Numbered from the stretch's first letter, positions 26,701 to 35,831 are shown. The stretch: 64,000 nucleotides of DNA from Thalassobius vesicularis (GCF_004799325.1 NZ_SSMD01000007.1:62001-126000), one strand, 5' to 3'. The notes: generated by a model from the letters alone, not told the origin. Numbers and translations: made by a program.

Positions 26701-27249
26701 GGCCCGGCCTACCTGCCGCGCTTCACCCGGTCGCCGCGCATCGCGCATCCCTTCGTGCCCGGCAAGGCGGTCAAGGTGGCGCAGGTTCAGGCCGCGCTGG
26801 AAACGCTGGCCAAGCAACCGACCGAACGTCTTTCGGCCACCGATCTGCCCGGCCCGACCGGCGAATCGAATCGCCTGACGGTCAGCGGTCGCGGCACCGT
26901 TCTGTGCCTTGGCCCCACCGCCGAGGACGCGATCGAGCAGGTCCGCATCGCCCGCGACAACGGCTGTCCCGCTCTGGCCATCGCGCCGGGCGTGCCGCCG
27001 GCGCTGGGGTTGGACGGGGTGCTGCCGCGCGGCGCGCTGGAGCATCTGGAGCATATCGCCCTGGTCGCCCTCTGGGCCGATGACGAGGATCTGGCCGCCA
27101 CCCGGCGCGCGCTGTCCCTGCGCGACGGCGCTCTGGTGGGGCTGTCCTCGGGGGCAGGACTGGCGCAACGCTGCCGGTTGGAGCGGCACATCTGCATCGA
27201 CACCACAGCCGCCGGTGGCAACGCACAACTTCTGGCCGCAACCGCCTGA
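23716..27249 (+). CDS. putA: Bifunctional proline dehydrogenase / L-glutamate-gamma-semialdehyde dehydrogenase
   Basis: 1177 aa. The PRODH barrel spans about residues 180-480 ([30 protein letters not shown], and [14 protein letters not shown]). The aldehyde dehydrogenase domain spans about 560-1010 ([27 protein letters not shown], catalytic Cys819 in [10 protein letters not shown]). It oxidises proline to glutamate, passing electrons to the quinone pool and NAD+. It lacks the N-terminal ribbon-helix-helix of E. coli PutA (1320 aa), consistent with control by the divergent PutR. In-frame ATGs at 23743 and 23752 are alternative starts; none has a strong ribosome-binding site. Confidence 0.96.
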   Translation: MTPSTTERDMTDMTPIRTTALTDLRTQMREAHHLPETALLEALRRAHAPDEALRDAGFARAVDLVKRIRSARNPGLMEVFLSEYGLSTKEGIALMCLAEALLRVPDRATIDELIEDKIAPSEWGTHLGRSSSSLVNASTWALMLTGKVLKEDETPGLAATLHGAIKRVGEPVIRTAVARAMKELGAQFVLGQDIDEAIKRGAPRARQGFTFSYDMLGEAALTARDAVKYHAAYLAAIRRLAAEARSDDIRDNPGISIKLSALHPRYEVGQHARVMSELTAATLALALAAKEAGMGLNIDAEEADRLDLSLDVIESVLADPRLAGWDGFGVVVQAYGKRAPYAIDWLYALAARLDRKIMVRLVKGAYWDTEIKRAQVQGLDGFPVYTRKQATDVAYLCCATKLLGMTDRIYPQFATHNAHTVATILELSDGQPFEFQRLHGMGEALHDIVHADQGTRCRIYAPVGAHRDLLAYLVRRLLENGANSSFVNQIVDTDVPPAVVVADPFEALDAVTHTAPKGVVPPAALYAPERGNAQGWDLHDLTDLAAIEAARTPFQTAQWQAAPLTVTPATDGPVRVVVNPAAPADTVGQITEATPDHAARALQDATVWSAPVTERAAILNAAADLYEAHFGELFALLAREAGKTPNDAIAELREAVDFLRYYAAQAHHLTNQARGVFTCISPWNFPLAIFTGQIAAALASGNGVLAKPAESTSLIAHRATQLLHEAGVPFAALQLLPGQGGALGPVLTGSPQVNGVCFTGSTATAQRIQRTMATGTPADAVLIAETGGLNAMIVDSTALPEQAVRDIVASAFQSAGQRCSALRCLYVQEDIADSLLTMLYGAMDQLVLGDPWHHTTDVGPVIDARAQADFAAYIAQARERGAVLKELTAPDTGHFIAPTVIRVSGIAEMEREIFGPVLHVATFKAHQIDAVVDAVNATGYGLTFGLHTRIDSRVEQVSSRIRVGNLYVNRNQIGAIVGSQPFGGEGLSGTGPKAGGPAYLPRFTRSPRIAHPFVPGKAVKVAQVQAALETLAKQPTERLSATDLPGPTGESNRLTVSGRGTVLCLGPTAEDAIEQVRIARDNGCPALAIAPGVPPALGLDGVLPRGALEHLEHIALVALWADDEDLAATRRALSLRDGALVGLSSGAGLAQRCRLERHICIDTTAAGGNAQLLAATA

Positions 27250-27264
27250 TTCTTGGGCGCGTTT

Positions 27265-27317
27265 GTCCGTCTGACGGACCAATCCCTGACGCGGCCGCAA
27301 ATTCCATGCGGCCGCGT
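27265..27317 (+). terminator. Two hairpins downstream of putA (weak terminator candidate)
   Basis: GTCCGTC-T-GACGGAC (27265-27279) and ACGCGGCCGC/GCGGCCGCGT (27289-27298 with 27308-27317) are perfect stems just after the putA stop. There is no T-tract, so termination may need Rho or the structures may serve to stabilise the mRNA. Confidence 0.4.
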
Positions 27318-27455
27318 ACCGTAATCCCACGGGGTTTGTACCCACTTTCCGGTATGCGGAATCGCATTTTGCACGAAAGGGTTGGCATCACCAAATTCCC
27401 GTACTAGCTTTTCCCCTGTCAGCGGTGGGTACATACCGCAAACTGGGAGGACATA

Positions 27456-28466
27456 ATGAAGAACCTGATGACCAAAGCCGCCGTCGCGGCTCTGGCCTTT
27501 GGCTTTGCGACCGAAGCCATGGCCACCGAGTGGAACGTCTCTGTCTGGGGCAAGCGCCGCGCCTTCACCGAGCATATCGAGAAGCTGAACGAGCTGATCA
27601 CCGCCAAGACCAACGGCGGCTTTACCCTGAACATCTCTTACGGCGGCCTGTCGAACGCCAAGGAAAACCTGGACGGCATCTCGATCGGCGCGTTTGAAAT
27701 GGCGCAGATCTGCGCGGGCTACCACGCCGACAAGAACCCGACCCTGACCGTGCTGGAACTGCCGTTCATCGGCGTGAACAACCTGGCCGAAGAGGTCGCG
27801 GTCTCGAACGCGGTCTACAAGCACCCCGCTGCCGTCAAGGATCTGGAGCGCTGGAACGCGATGCTGCTGATGCCGTCGCCCATGCCCCAGTACAACCTGG
27901 TCGGTATCGGCGAGCCGCGCGACACGCTGGAAAAGATGAACGGCATGCGCGTCCGCGCCACTGGCGGCATCGGCCAGGCGTTCAAGACGGTTGGCGCCGT
28001 GCCGACCTCGGTGACCGCAACCGAAGCCTACAACGCGATGGAAAGCGGCGTGGTCGACTCGGTGGCCTTCGCGCAGCACGCGCACCTGGCGTACCGGACC
28101 GTCGACATCGGCACCTGGTGGTCCTCGAACCTGAACCCCGGCACCGTGAACTGCCCGGTGGTGATGAACAAGGACGCCTACGAGGCCCTGTCGGATGCCG
28201 AGCGTGACGCGCTGAACAGCTCGATCGATGAATCGATCGCGCATTACATCGCCGTCTACGGCGAGGTCTACAAGAAGTGGGACACCGTTCTGGCTGAAAA
28301 GGGCGTGACCACCGTGACCTACGCGCCCGAAGAGATCGCCAAGTTCAAAGCCGCCGCTGCTGACCCGATCCGCGACGAGTGGATCGCCAAGATGGACGGT
28401 CAGGGCATCCCCGGCCAAGAGCTGTATGACACCGTCATGTCGGCTCTGGAAGCTGCGCGCAAGTAA
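27456..28466 (+). CDS. TRAP transporter substrate-binding protein (DctP family)
   Basis: 336 aa with a signal peptide cleaved after EAMA. The periplasmic binding protein presents the DctP core motif KMNGMRVRATGGIGQAFKTV with the Arg that salt-bridges a substrate carboxylate. The ligand is therefore an organic acid, not otherwise identifiable. GGGAGGA precedes the ATG. First gene of a P-Q-M operon downstream of putA; linkage to proline metabolism is only positional. Confidence 0.92.
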   Translation: MKNLMTKAAVAALAFGFATEAMATEWNVSVWGKRRAFTEHIEKLNELITAKTNGGFTLNISYGGLSNAKENLDGISIGAFEMAQICAGYHADKNPTLTVLELPFIGVNNLAEEVAVSNAVYKHPAAVKDLERWNAMLLMPSPMPQYNLVGIGEPRDTLEKMNGMRVRATGGIGQAFKTVGAVPTSVTATEAYNAMESGVVDSVAFAQHAHLAYRTVDIGTWWSSNLNPGTVNCPVVMNKDAYEALSDAERDALNSSIDESIAHYIAVYGEVYKKWDTVLAEKGVTTVTYAPEEIAKFKAAAADPIRDEWIAKMDGQGIPGQELYDTVMSALEAARK

Positions 28467-28550
28467 GCGACAGATCTGGCCGCCCGCAGGGTTTCTGCGG
28501 GCGGCCCCGTCCCTGGGTGGGGACCAATCAACATAAAAGGGGGGTAGCAC

Positions 28551-29192
28551 ATGGCTGGTTCGGCTGCTGTGCTCGAGGACGGCTCAACGCTTAGCCGTCT
28601 GGACGTCGGGTTACACCGTATTGAAAAGATTCTTGCGCTGATCAGCGGCCTTGCCGTGTTCGCGCTGATGGTGCTGGCGGTGATCTCAGTCGGCGGGCGC
28701 AACGCGTTCAACGCGCCGCTGCCCGGCTACGTGGACTGGATCGAGCAAGCCATGCCGCTGATCGCCTTCCTCGGCATCGCCTATACCCAGCGCGATGGCG
28801 GCCATATCCGCATGGACATCCTGGTCGGCAAACTGCAGGGCCGCGCGCTCTGGCTGGCCGAGCTGGTGACCGCGGTCTTCACGCTGATCCTGATGCTGCT
28901 TCTGGTCTGGGGCACATGGGAACATTTCGCCCGCAGCTTTGATTTCGGCTCGCCACTCTGGAGCCGCGACAGCACCATCGACATCGGCCTGCCGCTGTGG
29001 CCCTCGAAACTGCTGGCGCCGGTGGCGTTTGCGATCCTCAGCGTGCGGATGCTGCTGCAGATCTGGGGCTATGCCCGCGCCGTAGCACTGGGCCTCAGCG
29101 AACCCGTCGCCGTGCCGCTGGTCATGTCCGCCGCCGCCCAGGCCGCGGAAGAGGCCGAGCACGTCAGCAGCCTGGATAAGGGAGACAACTGA
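28551..29192 (+). CDS. TRAP transporter small permease (DctQ family)
   Basis: 213 aa with four transmembrane helices; RNAFNAPLPGYVDWIEQAMPL and QRDGGHIRMDILVGKL are DctQ-type. It forms the membrane complex with the large permease and recruits the loaded binding protein. A strong AAAAGGGGGG lies before the ATG. Its stop codon overlaps the start of the next gene (ATGA). The N-terminal ~20 residues are an unusual polar extension. Confidence 0.9.
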   Translation: MAGSAAVLEDGSTLSRLDVGLHRIEKILALISGLAVFALMVLAVISVGGRNAFNAPLPGYVDWIEQAMPLIAFLGIAYTQRDGGHIRMDILVGKLQGRALWLAELVTAVFTLILMLLLVWGTWEHFARSFDFGSPLWSRDSTIDIGLPLWPSKLLAPVAFAILSVRMLLQIWGYARAVALGLSEPVAVPLVMSAAAQAAEEAEHVSSLDKGDN

Positions 29193-30592
29193 TGGAACCG
29201 ATTGAAATCGGCCTGTGGGTCTCGGGGTTCATGCTAGTTGCCGTCCTGCTGGGGATGCGCGTGGCCTTTGCCGCCGGCACTGCCGGTCTGGTCGGCCTGA
29301 CCTGGATTTTCTGGAACAAGTTCGGCTATGACCCGTCGCGTTTCCTCAAGGCGGTCACGATCGCCGTGAAAACCGCGGGGCAGGTGCCCCATGCCAAGGT
29401 CAGCTCGCAGGCGCTGTCGCTGATCCCGACCTTCATCCTGATCGGCTATCTGGCCTATTACGCGGGCCTGACCAAGGCCCTGTTCGAGGCCGCCAAACGC
29501 TGGGTCGCCTGGCTGCCCGGTGGTCTGGCCGTGGCGACGATCTTTGCCACGGCGGGGTTTGCCGCCGTGTCCGGCGCCTCGGTGGCGACGGCGGCGGTGT
29601 TCGCCCGTATCGCCATCCCCGAGATGCTGAAAATCGGCTATGACAAGCGGTTCGCGGCTGGTGTCGTGGCGGCTGGCGGCACGCTGGCCTCGATGATCCC
29701 GCCCTCGGCCATCCTGGTGATCTACGCGATCATCGTCGAACAGGACGTGGGCAAGCTGCTGCTGGCGGGCTTCGTGCCGGGGATGTTCTCGGCCGTTGTT
29801 TACGCGATCCTGATCATGGGTCTGGCGCTGGTCATCCCCAGCTTCGGCCCGCGCGTCACCGGCTTCACGTGGAAGCAACGCTTCATGGCGATCCCGCCGG
29901 CGTTCCCGATCTTCTTCGTGGTCTTCATCATCATCGTCTTCATCTACAACCCGTTCGGCGGCGATGCCTGGGGCACCCCGACCGAGGGCGGCGCGCTGGG
30001 GGCCTTCGTGGTGTTCCTGATGGCGGTCTATCGCGGCATGCGCTGGACCGAGTTCAAGGACGCCCTGCTGGAAACCGCCAAGCTGAGCGCGATGATCTTC
30101 ACCATCATCTGGGGCGTGCTGATCTATGTCCGCTTCCTGGGCTTTGCCGACCTGCCGCACGCATTCTCCAATTGGATTACCGGGCTGGAGCAGTCGCCGA
30201 TGCTGACGCTGATCTACATCCTGCTGGCCTATGCGGTGCTGGGGATGTTCATGGACGCGATCGGGATGCTGCTGCTGACCCTGCCGGTGGTTTACCCCGC
30301 CGTCATGGCCCTGAACGGGGGCGAGTTCGTCAGCGCCGCCGACAGCGCCTTTGGCATGTCCGGTCCGATGTGCGCGATCTGGTTCGGCATCCTCGTGGTG
30401 AAAATGGCCGAGTTCTGCCTGATCACCCCGCCCATCGGCCTGAACTGCTTTGTCGTGGCGGGCGTGCGCCCGGACCTGAGCGTGCAGGACGTGTTCCGCG
30501 GTGTGACGCCGTTCTTCGTGGCGGATGCGGTGACGATCGGCTTGCTGATCGCCTTCCCGTGGATCGTGCTCTGGCTGCCATCCATGGCCTGA
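29192..30592 (+). CDS. TRAP transporter large permease (DctM family)
   Basis: 466 aa, about 12 transmembrane segments, longer than the typical ~430 aa of DctM. VSGASVATAAVFARIAIPEM, MIPPSAILVIYAIIVEQDVG and LITPPIGLNCFVVAGVRPD are family motifs of the ion transporter superfamily. It couples Na+ influx to substrate uptake. Translation is coupled to the small permease through the ATGA overlap, and a strong terminator follows. Confidence 0.92.
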   Translation: MEPIEIGLWVSGFMLVAVLLGMRVAFAAGTAGLVGLTWIFWNKFGYDPSRFLKAVTIAVKTAGQVPHAKVSSQALSLIPTFILIGYLAYYAGLTKALFEAAKRWVAWLPGGLAVATIFATAGFAAVSGASVATAAVFARIAIPEMLKIGYDKRFAAGVVAAGGTLASMIPPSAILVIYAIIVEQDVGKLLLAGFVPGMFSAVVYAILIMGLALVIPSFGPRVTGFTWKQRFMAIPPAFPIFFVVFIIIVFIYNPFGGDAWGTPTEGGALGAFVVFLMAVYRGMRWTEFKDALLETAKLSAMIFTIIWGVLIYVRFLGFADLPHAFSNWITGLEQSPMLTLIYILLAYAVLGMFMDAIGMLLLTLPVVYPAVMALNGGEFVSAADSAFGMSGPMCAIWFGILVVKMAEFCLITPPIGLNCFVVAGVRPDLSVQDVFRGVTPFFVADAVTIGLLIAFPWIVLWLPSMA

Positions 30593-30604
30593 TGAACCAA
30601 ACGA

Positions 30605-30635
30605 AAACGCCCCCGCAAGGGGGCGTTTTTTTTTT
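30605..30635 (+). terminator. Intrinsic terminator of the TRAP operon
   Basis: The perfect stem AAACGCCCCC/GGGGGCGTTT with loop GCAA is followed by an uninterrupted run of T residues. Confidence 0.96.
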
Positions 30636-30668
30636 GTGTCCTCACCGCGCCTGAACGCGCGTCTCGTG

Positions 30669-31748
30669 TCACACCGTGACCAGGTGATTGTCCCAGGCCA
30701 GCGCGTCGCGCCGCAGCAGTGTCACCTCGGGGTCCGCAAACCGCGTGATCCGCCCCGTGCCTGCCGTCGCCAGAAACCCGCCGGGCACTGCGTTCAGCCC
30801 GCAGACATCGGGCTCGTCCACATGCCACAGGAACGCGCCTGTCTGCGCGTCGAACACCTGCACCATGCCCCCGCGCGGCGACGAGATCGCCACCTGCGAA
30901 CCGTCCCCCGAAAACGCGATCGACCCCGCATAGCCCTTCATCGCGGCGTGCAGCTCCTCGTCGGCCTGGCCCAGGATCGGGGCCATGCCCTGACCCGGCT
31001 GGTACAGGCCCAGCAGCGGCGGGTTGTCCGTCGGGTTGCCTTGCCATTGCATCGCGAACCCGACCAGCCCGTCAGGCCGCACCGCCATGTGCCGGATCGA
31101 GTTCAGGCGCAGGTCGATGTCCAACTCGGTCACTTCCAGCAGCGCGCCGCTCAGGTCCACCAGCGCCAGGTTCGCGCGCATCGTCGCCAGGTTCAGCGTG
31201 GCGCGGCCCGCGTCCGGGTGGGTCTCGATCCCGCCATTGGCCACGACGAACAGGTCGCTGCCCGGCAGGCGCAGCATGTCATGCGGCCCGACCCCGCCCG
31301 AGGCAAACTCGCCCACACGCTTGTATCCCTGCCGCCGGTCCCAGACGCCGATCACGCCGCGCCCGGCGTCAAAGTCGTTCTCGGGGGTCAGCAGCAGCGT
31401 CCCGTCCGACGAAAACACCCCGTGCCCCACGAAATGCCGCCCCGCCGGGCTGGTCAGTTCCGCCTTGCGCTGGCCGGTGGCGACGTCGATCACCTCGGCA
31501 AAGGTGCCGGGACGGCGCGCCAGGGCGACGATCTCGGCCTTTTCGGGATGCGCCGCTGCGCCGTGCCCGCGTCCCGGCATCGGGACGGAAAACAACGTCT
31601 CGCCCGCCTCGCTGAGGCCGCAAATCAGGTAGGTCTCGCCCTTCTTGGCCGCTGCCAGGAATTTGGGCGCGCCCAGATCGGCCCAGCTGGCCTGTCCGGC
31701 CAACCCGCTGGCCAGCAACCCGGCCAGAAACCCGCGTCGAGTGGTCAT
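30669..31748 (-). CDS. DUF1513 family protein, Tat-exported
   Basis: 359 aa. The start MTTRRGFLAGLLASGLAGQA is a twin-arginine signal. The mature part has repeated blades such as GVFSSDGTLLLTPENDFDAG and SIAFSGDGSQVAISSPRGG, typical of a seven-bladed beta-propeller. DUF1513 proteins accompany imelysins and di-heme oxidoreductases and are thought to act in periplasmic iron handling; the activity is unknown. The ATG at 31748 has GGAG 6 nt upstream, and the previous stop codon lies just before it, so the genes are coupled. Confidence 0.87.
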   Translation of the reverse strand: MTTRRGFLAGLLASGLAGQASWADLGAPKFLAAAKKGETYLICGLSEAGETLFSVPMPGRGHGAAAHPEKAEIVALARRPGTFAEVIDVATGQRKAELTSPAGRHFVGHGVFSSDGTLLLTPENDFDAGRGVIGVWDRRQGYKRVGEFASGGVGPHDMLRLPGSDLFVVANGGIETHPDAGRATLNLATMRANLALVDLSGALLEVTELDIDLRLNSIRHMAVRPDGLVGFAMQWQGNPTDNPPLLGLYQPGQGMAPILGQADEELHAAMKGYAGSIAFSGDGSQVAISSPRGGMVQVFDAQTGAFLWHVDEPDVCGLNAVPGGFLATAGTGRITRFADPEVTLLRRDALAWDNHLVTV

Positions 31749-31749
31749 G

Positions 31750-32763
31750 TCAATCTCCGTCAAGGGCGTTGAAGCCAGCGGCCACGCCCAGTTTGTTGCC
31801 GATATTGGCCAGTTGTTGTTCGCGGATCAGCTTGACCGTCTGTTGCAGGATCTCGATCTTCAGGCGTTTCTGCGGGTCCTCGACCCCGGCAAAGATCGGA
31901 TCGTCCAGCGCCTCGGCCTGGCTGATCGCGGTGTCAAAGGCCTGGCTGACATCATCCTGCAGCGCCTGATCGCCTTCGGACAGGATCACCGCCAGCTGTT
32001 TCAGCGCCTGCAGCGACAGCACCACATGACGCTGCGAGCGCCCGGAAAGACGCGCCTCGGCGCGGCCGGGGCGGGGCTTGTCAAAGCTGCCCAGCGGCCG
32101 GTTCAGCCGCGCGTCCGAGGTGAACTCCAGCCCCGTCGCCAGCGCCTTGTACAGCTCTTGCGTCACCTCGGCCGGGGTCTGGTAGGGGCTATAGGTGCTG
32201 CCCGGCGTCATCATCAGCGCGGCATAGCTGTCGCGCCAGTCCCGCGCGATCCCGGCGGTTTTCGCAGCAATGTCGGCACTCAGCGCGCGGGTCAGCGCGC
32301 AGGCATAGCCCGCATCGCCCTGAAAGGCCGGGTCGAACAGCACGTATTCCATCGCGTAAAACCCGCGCGCCGCGACCGAGACCGACTCCATCCCGTCGGG
32401 CGAGGTGATGATCGGGTCGCGCTCGGCGATCAGCCGTTTCAGCGTCTTGGGCGTGGTGCCGCGGCTGTCGGGCCAATAGGCCAGCGCAAAGGCGCGGTTC
32501 TCGGTCTCGGTCGGGCCAAAGCGCAGGTGGCTGACCTTGATCCAGTCGTCGAACGCGGCGTTCCACGCGGTGCGCAGCGGCTGTGACGTCGGCGCGCAAT
32601 CCGTCGCCGCCGCATCCGACATCCGCGCAGACGCGGCCGCCAGCGCCGCAAACCCCGGCAAAATCTGCTGGTGAACGGCCTTTTCAGCCTCGGACGAGGC
32701 CTGCTCGGCCCATCCCGCAAAGGGCAGGGTAATCAGGACGGCGGTCAGCAACGGTTTCAACAT
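31750..32763 (-). CDS. Imelysin-family protein with altered GxHxxE motif
   Basis: 337 aa with a signal peptide (cleavage after GWA). It has the imelysin all-helical two-bundle layout, with RFGPTETENRAFALAYWPDS in the first bundle. The family signature GxHxxE is here GFYAME: Tyr136 replaces the histidine, while the sister protein at 34137-35387 keeps it. Imelysins are periplasmic or surface proteins in iron acquisition (IrpA/EfeO-like); this copy probably cannot use the canonical site. It sits directly between the di-heme oxidoreductase and DUF1513 genes. Confidence 0.82.
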   Translation of the reverse strand: MLKPLLTAVLITLPFAGWAEQASSEAEKAVHQQILPGFAALAAASARMSDAAATDCAPTSQPLRTAWNAAFDDWIKVSHLRFGPTETENRAFALAYWPDSRGTTPKTLKRLIAERDPIITSPDGMESVSVAARGFYAMEYVLFDPAFQGDAGYACALTRALSADIAAKTAGIARDWRDSYAALMMTPGSTYSPYQTPAEVTQELYKALATGLEFTSDARLNRPLGSFDKPRPGRAEARLSGRSQRHVVLSLQALKQLAVILSEGDQALQDDVSQAFDTAISQAEALDDPIFAGVEDPQKRLKIEILQQTVKLIREQQLANIGNKLGVAAGFNALDGD

Positions 32764-34131
32764 CTACAGACTTTCCAGATAGGCAAGCAGGGCATCCCTG
32801 TCGCGGATTGACAGCATGACGAACCGGTCGCGGGCATTCTGCCCCTCGCCGCCATGCCAGTGGATCGCCTCGGACAGCGAGCGCGCCCGCCCGTCATGCA
32901 GGAAGAACGCCCCGCCCGAGACCTGTGTTGTCCTCCCAATACCCCATAGGGGCGGGGTGCGCCACTCACGACCTGTTGCGCGATGCTCGGGGCGGTGGTC
33001 GGCCAGACCGTCGCCCATGTCGTGCAGCAGGAAATCCGAATGCGGCCGGATCGCGCCAATCGGGCCGGGCAGCTGCCATTCGACACGGTGACAGGCGGCA
33101 CATCCGATCTGCGCGAACAGATCGCGCCCCTCGGCGGTGGCGGCCGGATCAGGCCGCGCGGGCAGGGTCAGCCCGGCGACATAGGCGGTGGTCAGCGCCA
33201 GCGCCTCTGCGTCGATCTCGGTGCCGCGCACGTCGCCATCGCCATGCGGTGCGGCTCGGCAGGCGGCTTGCGCCTCGGTGCAATCGCCCCAACCCTCGGG
33301 CAGCAGTGGGCTGGAAACCCCGATATCGTGCGAAAACGCATCCGCAACCTGCGCTGGCAGAGAGGCCATCCCCGCCTTCCACCCGAACCGGCCCAGTTGC
33401 GGACCAGCCTCGGTCGGCACCAGATTGATGCGCCCGGAAATCCCGTCGCCATCGGCATCCTCGGGGTCGGCCCCGGCGCGGATGTTCGCCTCGGGGATCG
33501 TGGCGATCAGGCCCATCCCCATGACCGGCGGGGCCAAGCGCGGGCTGATCATCGTTTCAGCCGACAGCGCGACACCGGGATCATACTCCGGCACCCGCAG
33601 TTCCACCCCATCGGACGCTCGCGCCTCATAGCGCACGCTGGGCGCGGCTTCGGGCGTCAGACCCGACACCGCGTCGGTCTGCAACTGCGCGCCATAGGTG
33701 GGGTCGGGCAGGGTGGCCAGATAGCCCTCGATCCCCGTCTGCGCCTCAGCCGGCACCGACAGACGCAGCACCAGCCCCATCGTCAGCGGCCCATCTCCGA
33801 CGGGGGCCAGGGCGCGGCCATTGCCCGGATGGCACAGCGCGCAGGACCGCGCGTTGTACAGCGGCCCCAGCCCGTCCGACGCCTTGGTCGAGGACGGAGA
33901 CGCCACCCACAGCTTGTCGAACATCGCCTTGCCCAGCACGAACTCCATCCGCGCGGCGGCATCCATGCCCGTCCGCGGCTGGCTGAACACCTCGCCCACC
34001 GGCACCGCGCGGCGCAACGTCGCCGCCCCAGCCGGGGCCGTCTCATCCGCCGCAGCAGGCCCGAACGCCAGACTGGCCGCGCAAAGCACGGCCAATCCAA
34101 CGGGGCGCATCGTGTCCGTCCGGCGCGTCAT
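32764..34131 (-). CDS. Di-heme oxidoreductase family protein (DUF1111)
   Basis: 455 aa with a signal peptide (cleavage after AAA, about residue 29). Two CxxCH heme-attachment motifs are present: CALCH in the first third and CAACH near residue 350. DGLGPLYNARSCALCHPGNG and DGRARSLSEAIHWHGGEGQN are typical of the DUF1111 family, related to MauG/cytochrome c peroxidases. It is probably periplasmic and may redox-cycle iron for the imelysins. The start at 34131 lies 5 bp after the imelysin stop; MRPVG at 34110 is an alternative. Confidence 0.88.
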   Translation of the reverse strand: MTRRTDTMRPVGLAVLCAASLAFGPAAADETAPAGAATLRRAVPVGEVFSQPRTGMDAAARMEFVLGKAMFDKLWVASPSSTKASDGLGPLYNARSCALCHPGNGRALAPVGDGPLTMGLVLRLSVPAEAQTGIEGYLATLPDPTYGAQLQTDAVSGLTPEAAPSVRYEARASDGVELRVPEYDPGVALSAETMISPRLAPPVMGMGLIATIPEANIRAGADPEDADGDGISGRINLVPTEAGPQLGRFGWKAGMASLPAQVADAFSHDIGVSSPLLPEGWGDCTEAQAACRAAPHGDGDVRGTEIDAEALALTTAYVAGLTLPARPDPAATAEGRDLFAQIGCAACHRVEWQLPGPIGAIRPHSDFLLHDMGDGLADHRPEHRATGREWRTPPLWGIGRTTQVSGGAFFLHDGRARSLSEAIHWHGGEGQNARDRFVMLSIRDRDALLAYLESL

Positions 34132-34136
34132 TGCGC

Positions 34137-35387
34137 TTACTCGGCCACCTTGCCGGGGGCGTCCAGACTGTCCGAGCCCTCGATCTCCAGCTGGTCCAGG
34201 CCCAGGGCTGCGACGACGCGTTCAATGGATTTGGTCTGGTCGACCAGCCCGTTCACGCCCGCCATGATCAGCGCCTCGCCGCGCGCATCGCCCCGGCCCA
34301 GCATCTGATCATAGGCGAATCCGGCATCTGCGGCGGCCTTCATCTCGCCCAGGGCGGCGACGGTCGTGTCCAGCTTGCCCACCAGCTCGGCGTTCAGCGT
34401 GGCATCGGTGGCAGCGACCAGATCGGCCAGCGACGGCCCGCTGACAACCGAGCCATCGACCCGCGTATACGCCCCGACATAGACATTCCGAATGCCCACG
34501 CCGTCATAGAAATGGCTGTTGTGGGTGTTGTCCGAGAAGCAATCCTGCTCTTCTTCGGGGTCGTTCAGCAGCAGGCCCAGACGCATCCGTTCGCCCGCCA
34601 GCTCGCCGTAGGACAGGCTGCCCATCCCGGTCAGGATCGTGGACAGGCCGCCCTCGGTCGCGGCCGCACGCGCGGCGCCACCGGGTTGCCATTGCGCCAC
34701 CATCCAGGCCAGATCGCTGACCAGCAGGTCCGTCGCCGCCACCAGATAGGCCGCGCGCCGGTCGCAATTGCCGTTGGTACAGGCCTCGCCGGAGGCATAA
34801 TCCGTCCACGGACGCGCGCCCGCGCCCGGGCCGGTGCCGTTCAGATCCTGCCCCCAAAGCATGAACTCGATCGCGTGATAGCCGGTGGCGACGTTGGTTT
34901 CGATCCCGTCCGCCTCTTGCAGGGCGGTTTCCAGCAGGGCCGGGGTGATCTGCGTTGCATCCACCTGCGCACCACCCAGCTGGAACACCGGGTTGGCCAC
35001 GACGTTCAGCGCCGCATATTCGTTCTCATCCGTGGGGCCGACATAGGTGCCCTCGTCGACATAGTCGATCAGCCCCTCGTCCAGCGGCCATGCGTTCACC
35101 TTGCCTTCCCAGTCGTCGACGATGGCATTGCCGAACCGGAACACCTCGGACTGCTGATAGGGCACGCGCGCGGCCTTCCACGCCAGACGGGCGTTTTCCA
35201 GCGCCGCGTCCGAGGGGGCCGCGACCAGCGCAGCCACCGCCTGTTGCAGCGCCTGCGCGGTGGTCAGGCTGTCCTCGAACGTGGCCTGCGCGATATCGGC
35301 ATAGGTGGTCAGTACGGCGCCAGTATCGGCCTGCGCGCCGCCAAAGCTCAGCATTACGGCGGCAGGCGCCAGCAAACTGCGTTTCAT
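34137..35387 (-). CDS. Imelysin (IrpA-like iron-regulated protein)
   Basis: 416 aa with a signal peptide cleaved after GAQA. The imelysin signature GYHAIEFMLWGQD carries His171 and Glu174 of the GxHxxE motif. FRFGNAIVDDWEGKVNAWPL and LNFAWxQ-type partner motifs (VVAQWQPGG) are recognisable. This is the canonical member of the locus and is probably exported to the periplasm or outer membrane, where it binds iron or heme. It follows hemP by 30 bp, so the operon is likely iron-repressed. Confidence 0.9.
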   Translation of the reverse strand: MKRSLLAPAAVMLSFGGAQADTGAVLTTYADIAQATFEDSLTTAQALQQAVAALVAAPSDAALENARLAWKAARVPYQQSEVFRFGNAIVDDWEGKVNAWPLDEGLIDYVDEGTYVGPTDENEYAALNVVANPVFQLGGAQVDATQITPALLETALQEADGIETNVATGYHAIEFMLWGQDLNGTGPGAGARPWTDYASGEACTNGNCDRRAAYLVAATDLLVSDLAWMVAQWQPGGAARAAATEGGLSTILTGMGSLSYGELAGERMRLGLLLNDPEEEQDCFSDNTHNSHFYDGVGIRNVYVGAYTRVDGSVVSGPSLADLVAATDATLNAELVGKLDTTVAALGEMKAAADAGFAYDQMLGRGDARGEALIMAGVNGLVDQTKSIERVVAALGLDQLEIEGSDSLDAPGKVAE

Positions 35388-35417
35388 CTTTGTGTCCCTT
35401 GGTCTGTTATTTGGTGG

Positions 35418-35600
35418 TTATTTCGTCAGGATCAGCTTGCCCGCGCGGGTGATGCGCAGGCTGTAGACCTGATCGCCCAGCACGATGCGCGCCTGTGTGC
35501 CGCCGCGCGTCAGATCCTGCGCGTGATGCACAGGGAAGCCCTCGCCCAGCGGGCCGGGCACTTCGGTGGCGCCGTCGCGGGTCAGTCGCATGTCGGTCAT
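35418..35600 (-). CDS. hemP: Hemin uptake protein HemP
   Basis: 60 aa. The C-terminal ILGDQ-type segment (ARIVLGDQVYSLRITRAGKL followed by ILTK) is the diagnostic HemP signature. HemP accompanies heme uptake operons and in some bacteria acts as a regulator. The ATG overlaps the stop of the preceding 54-codon ORF (ATGA), showing they are translated together. Confidence 0.92.
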   Translation of the reverse strand: MTDMRLTRDGATEVPGPLGEGFPVHHAQDLTRGGTQARIVLGDQVYSLRITRAGKLILTK

Positions 35601-35761
35601 TGGCCTGCCTCCGGGGTTTCGATCCGGTCCAGGATCCAGTCCAGCCAGATACCTCCGGTCAGTCCTGCCTCGCTCATCATGCTGCGAAGGGTCAGTTGGT
35701 CATCGGCCGGTCCGCTGGTCAGCGGGGCATGTCCGGCCCTTTGGGTGCGCGCGTTTCTCAT
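35597..35761 (-). CDS. Small protein preceding hemP (54 aa)
   Basis: The ORF starts at the ATG at 35761 (AGGA 9 nt upstream; a second in-frame ATG at 35770 is abutted by it) and ends in an ATGA overlap with hemP. The sequence has MMSEAGLTGGIWLDWILDRI followed by a short tail, with a hydrophobic/aromatic core that could pack as an amphipathic helix. Its existence is supported by the ribosome-binding site, the overlap and position as first gene of the iron operon. No family recognised. Confidence 0.6.
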   Translation of the reverse strand: MRNARTQRAGHAPLTSGPADDQLTLRSMMSEAGLTGGIWLDWILDRIETPEAGQ

Positions 35762-35831
35762 CTCGGGCATTCCTGTGTGATCGGTTGGATCGGGCTGGCC
35801 GCACGCGCGGTTGGCTGGACATGGGATTTAA

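Noticed and set aside
23833-27345. About 1170-codon minus-strand open frame opposite putA
   Set aside because: putA is unmistakable on the plus strand; the antisense product is compositionally biased and has no motif or ribosome-binding site.
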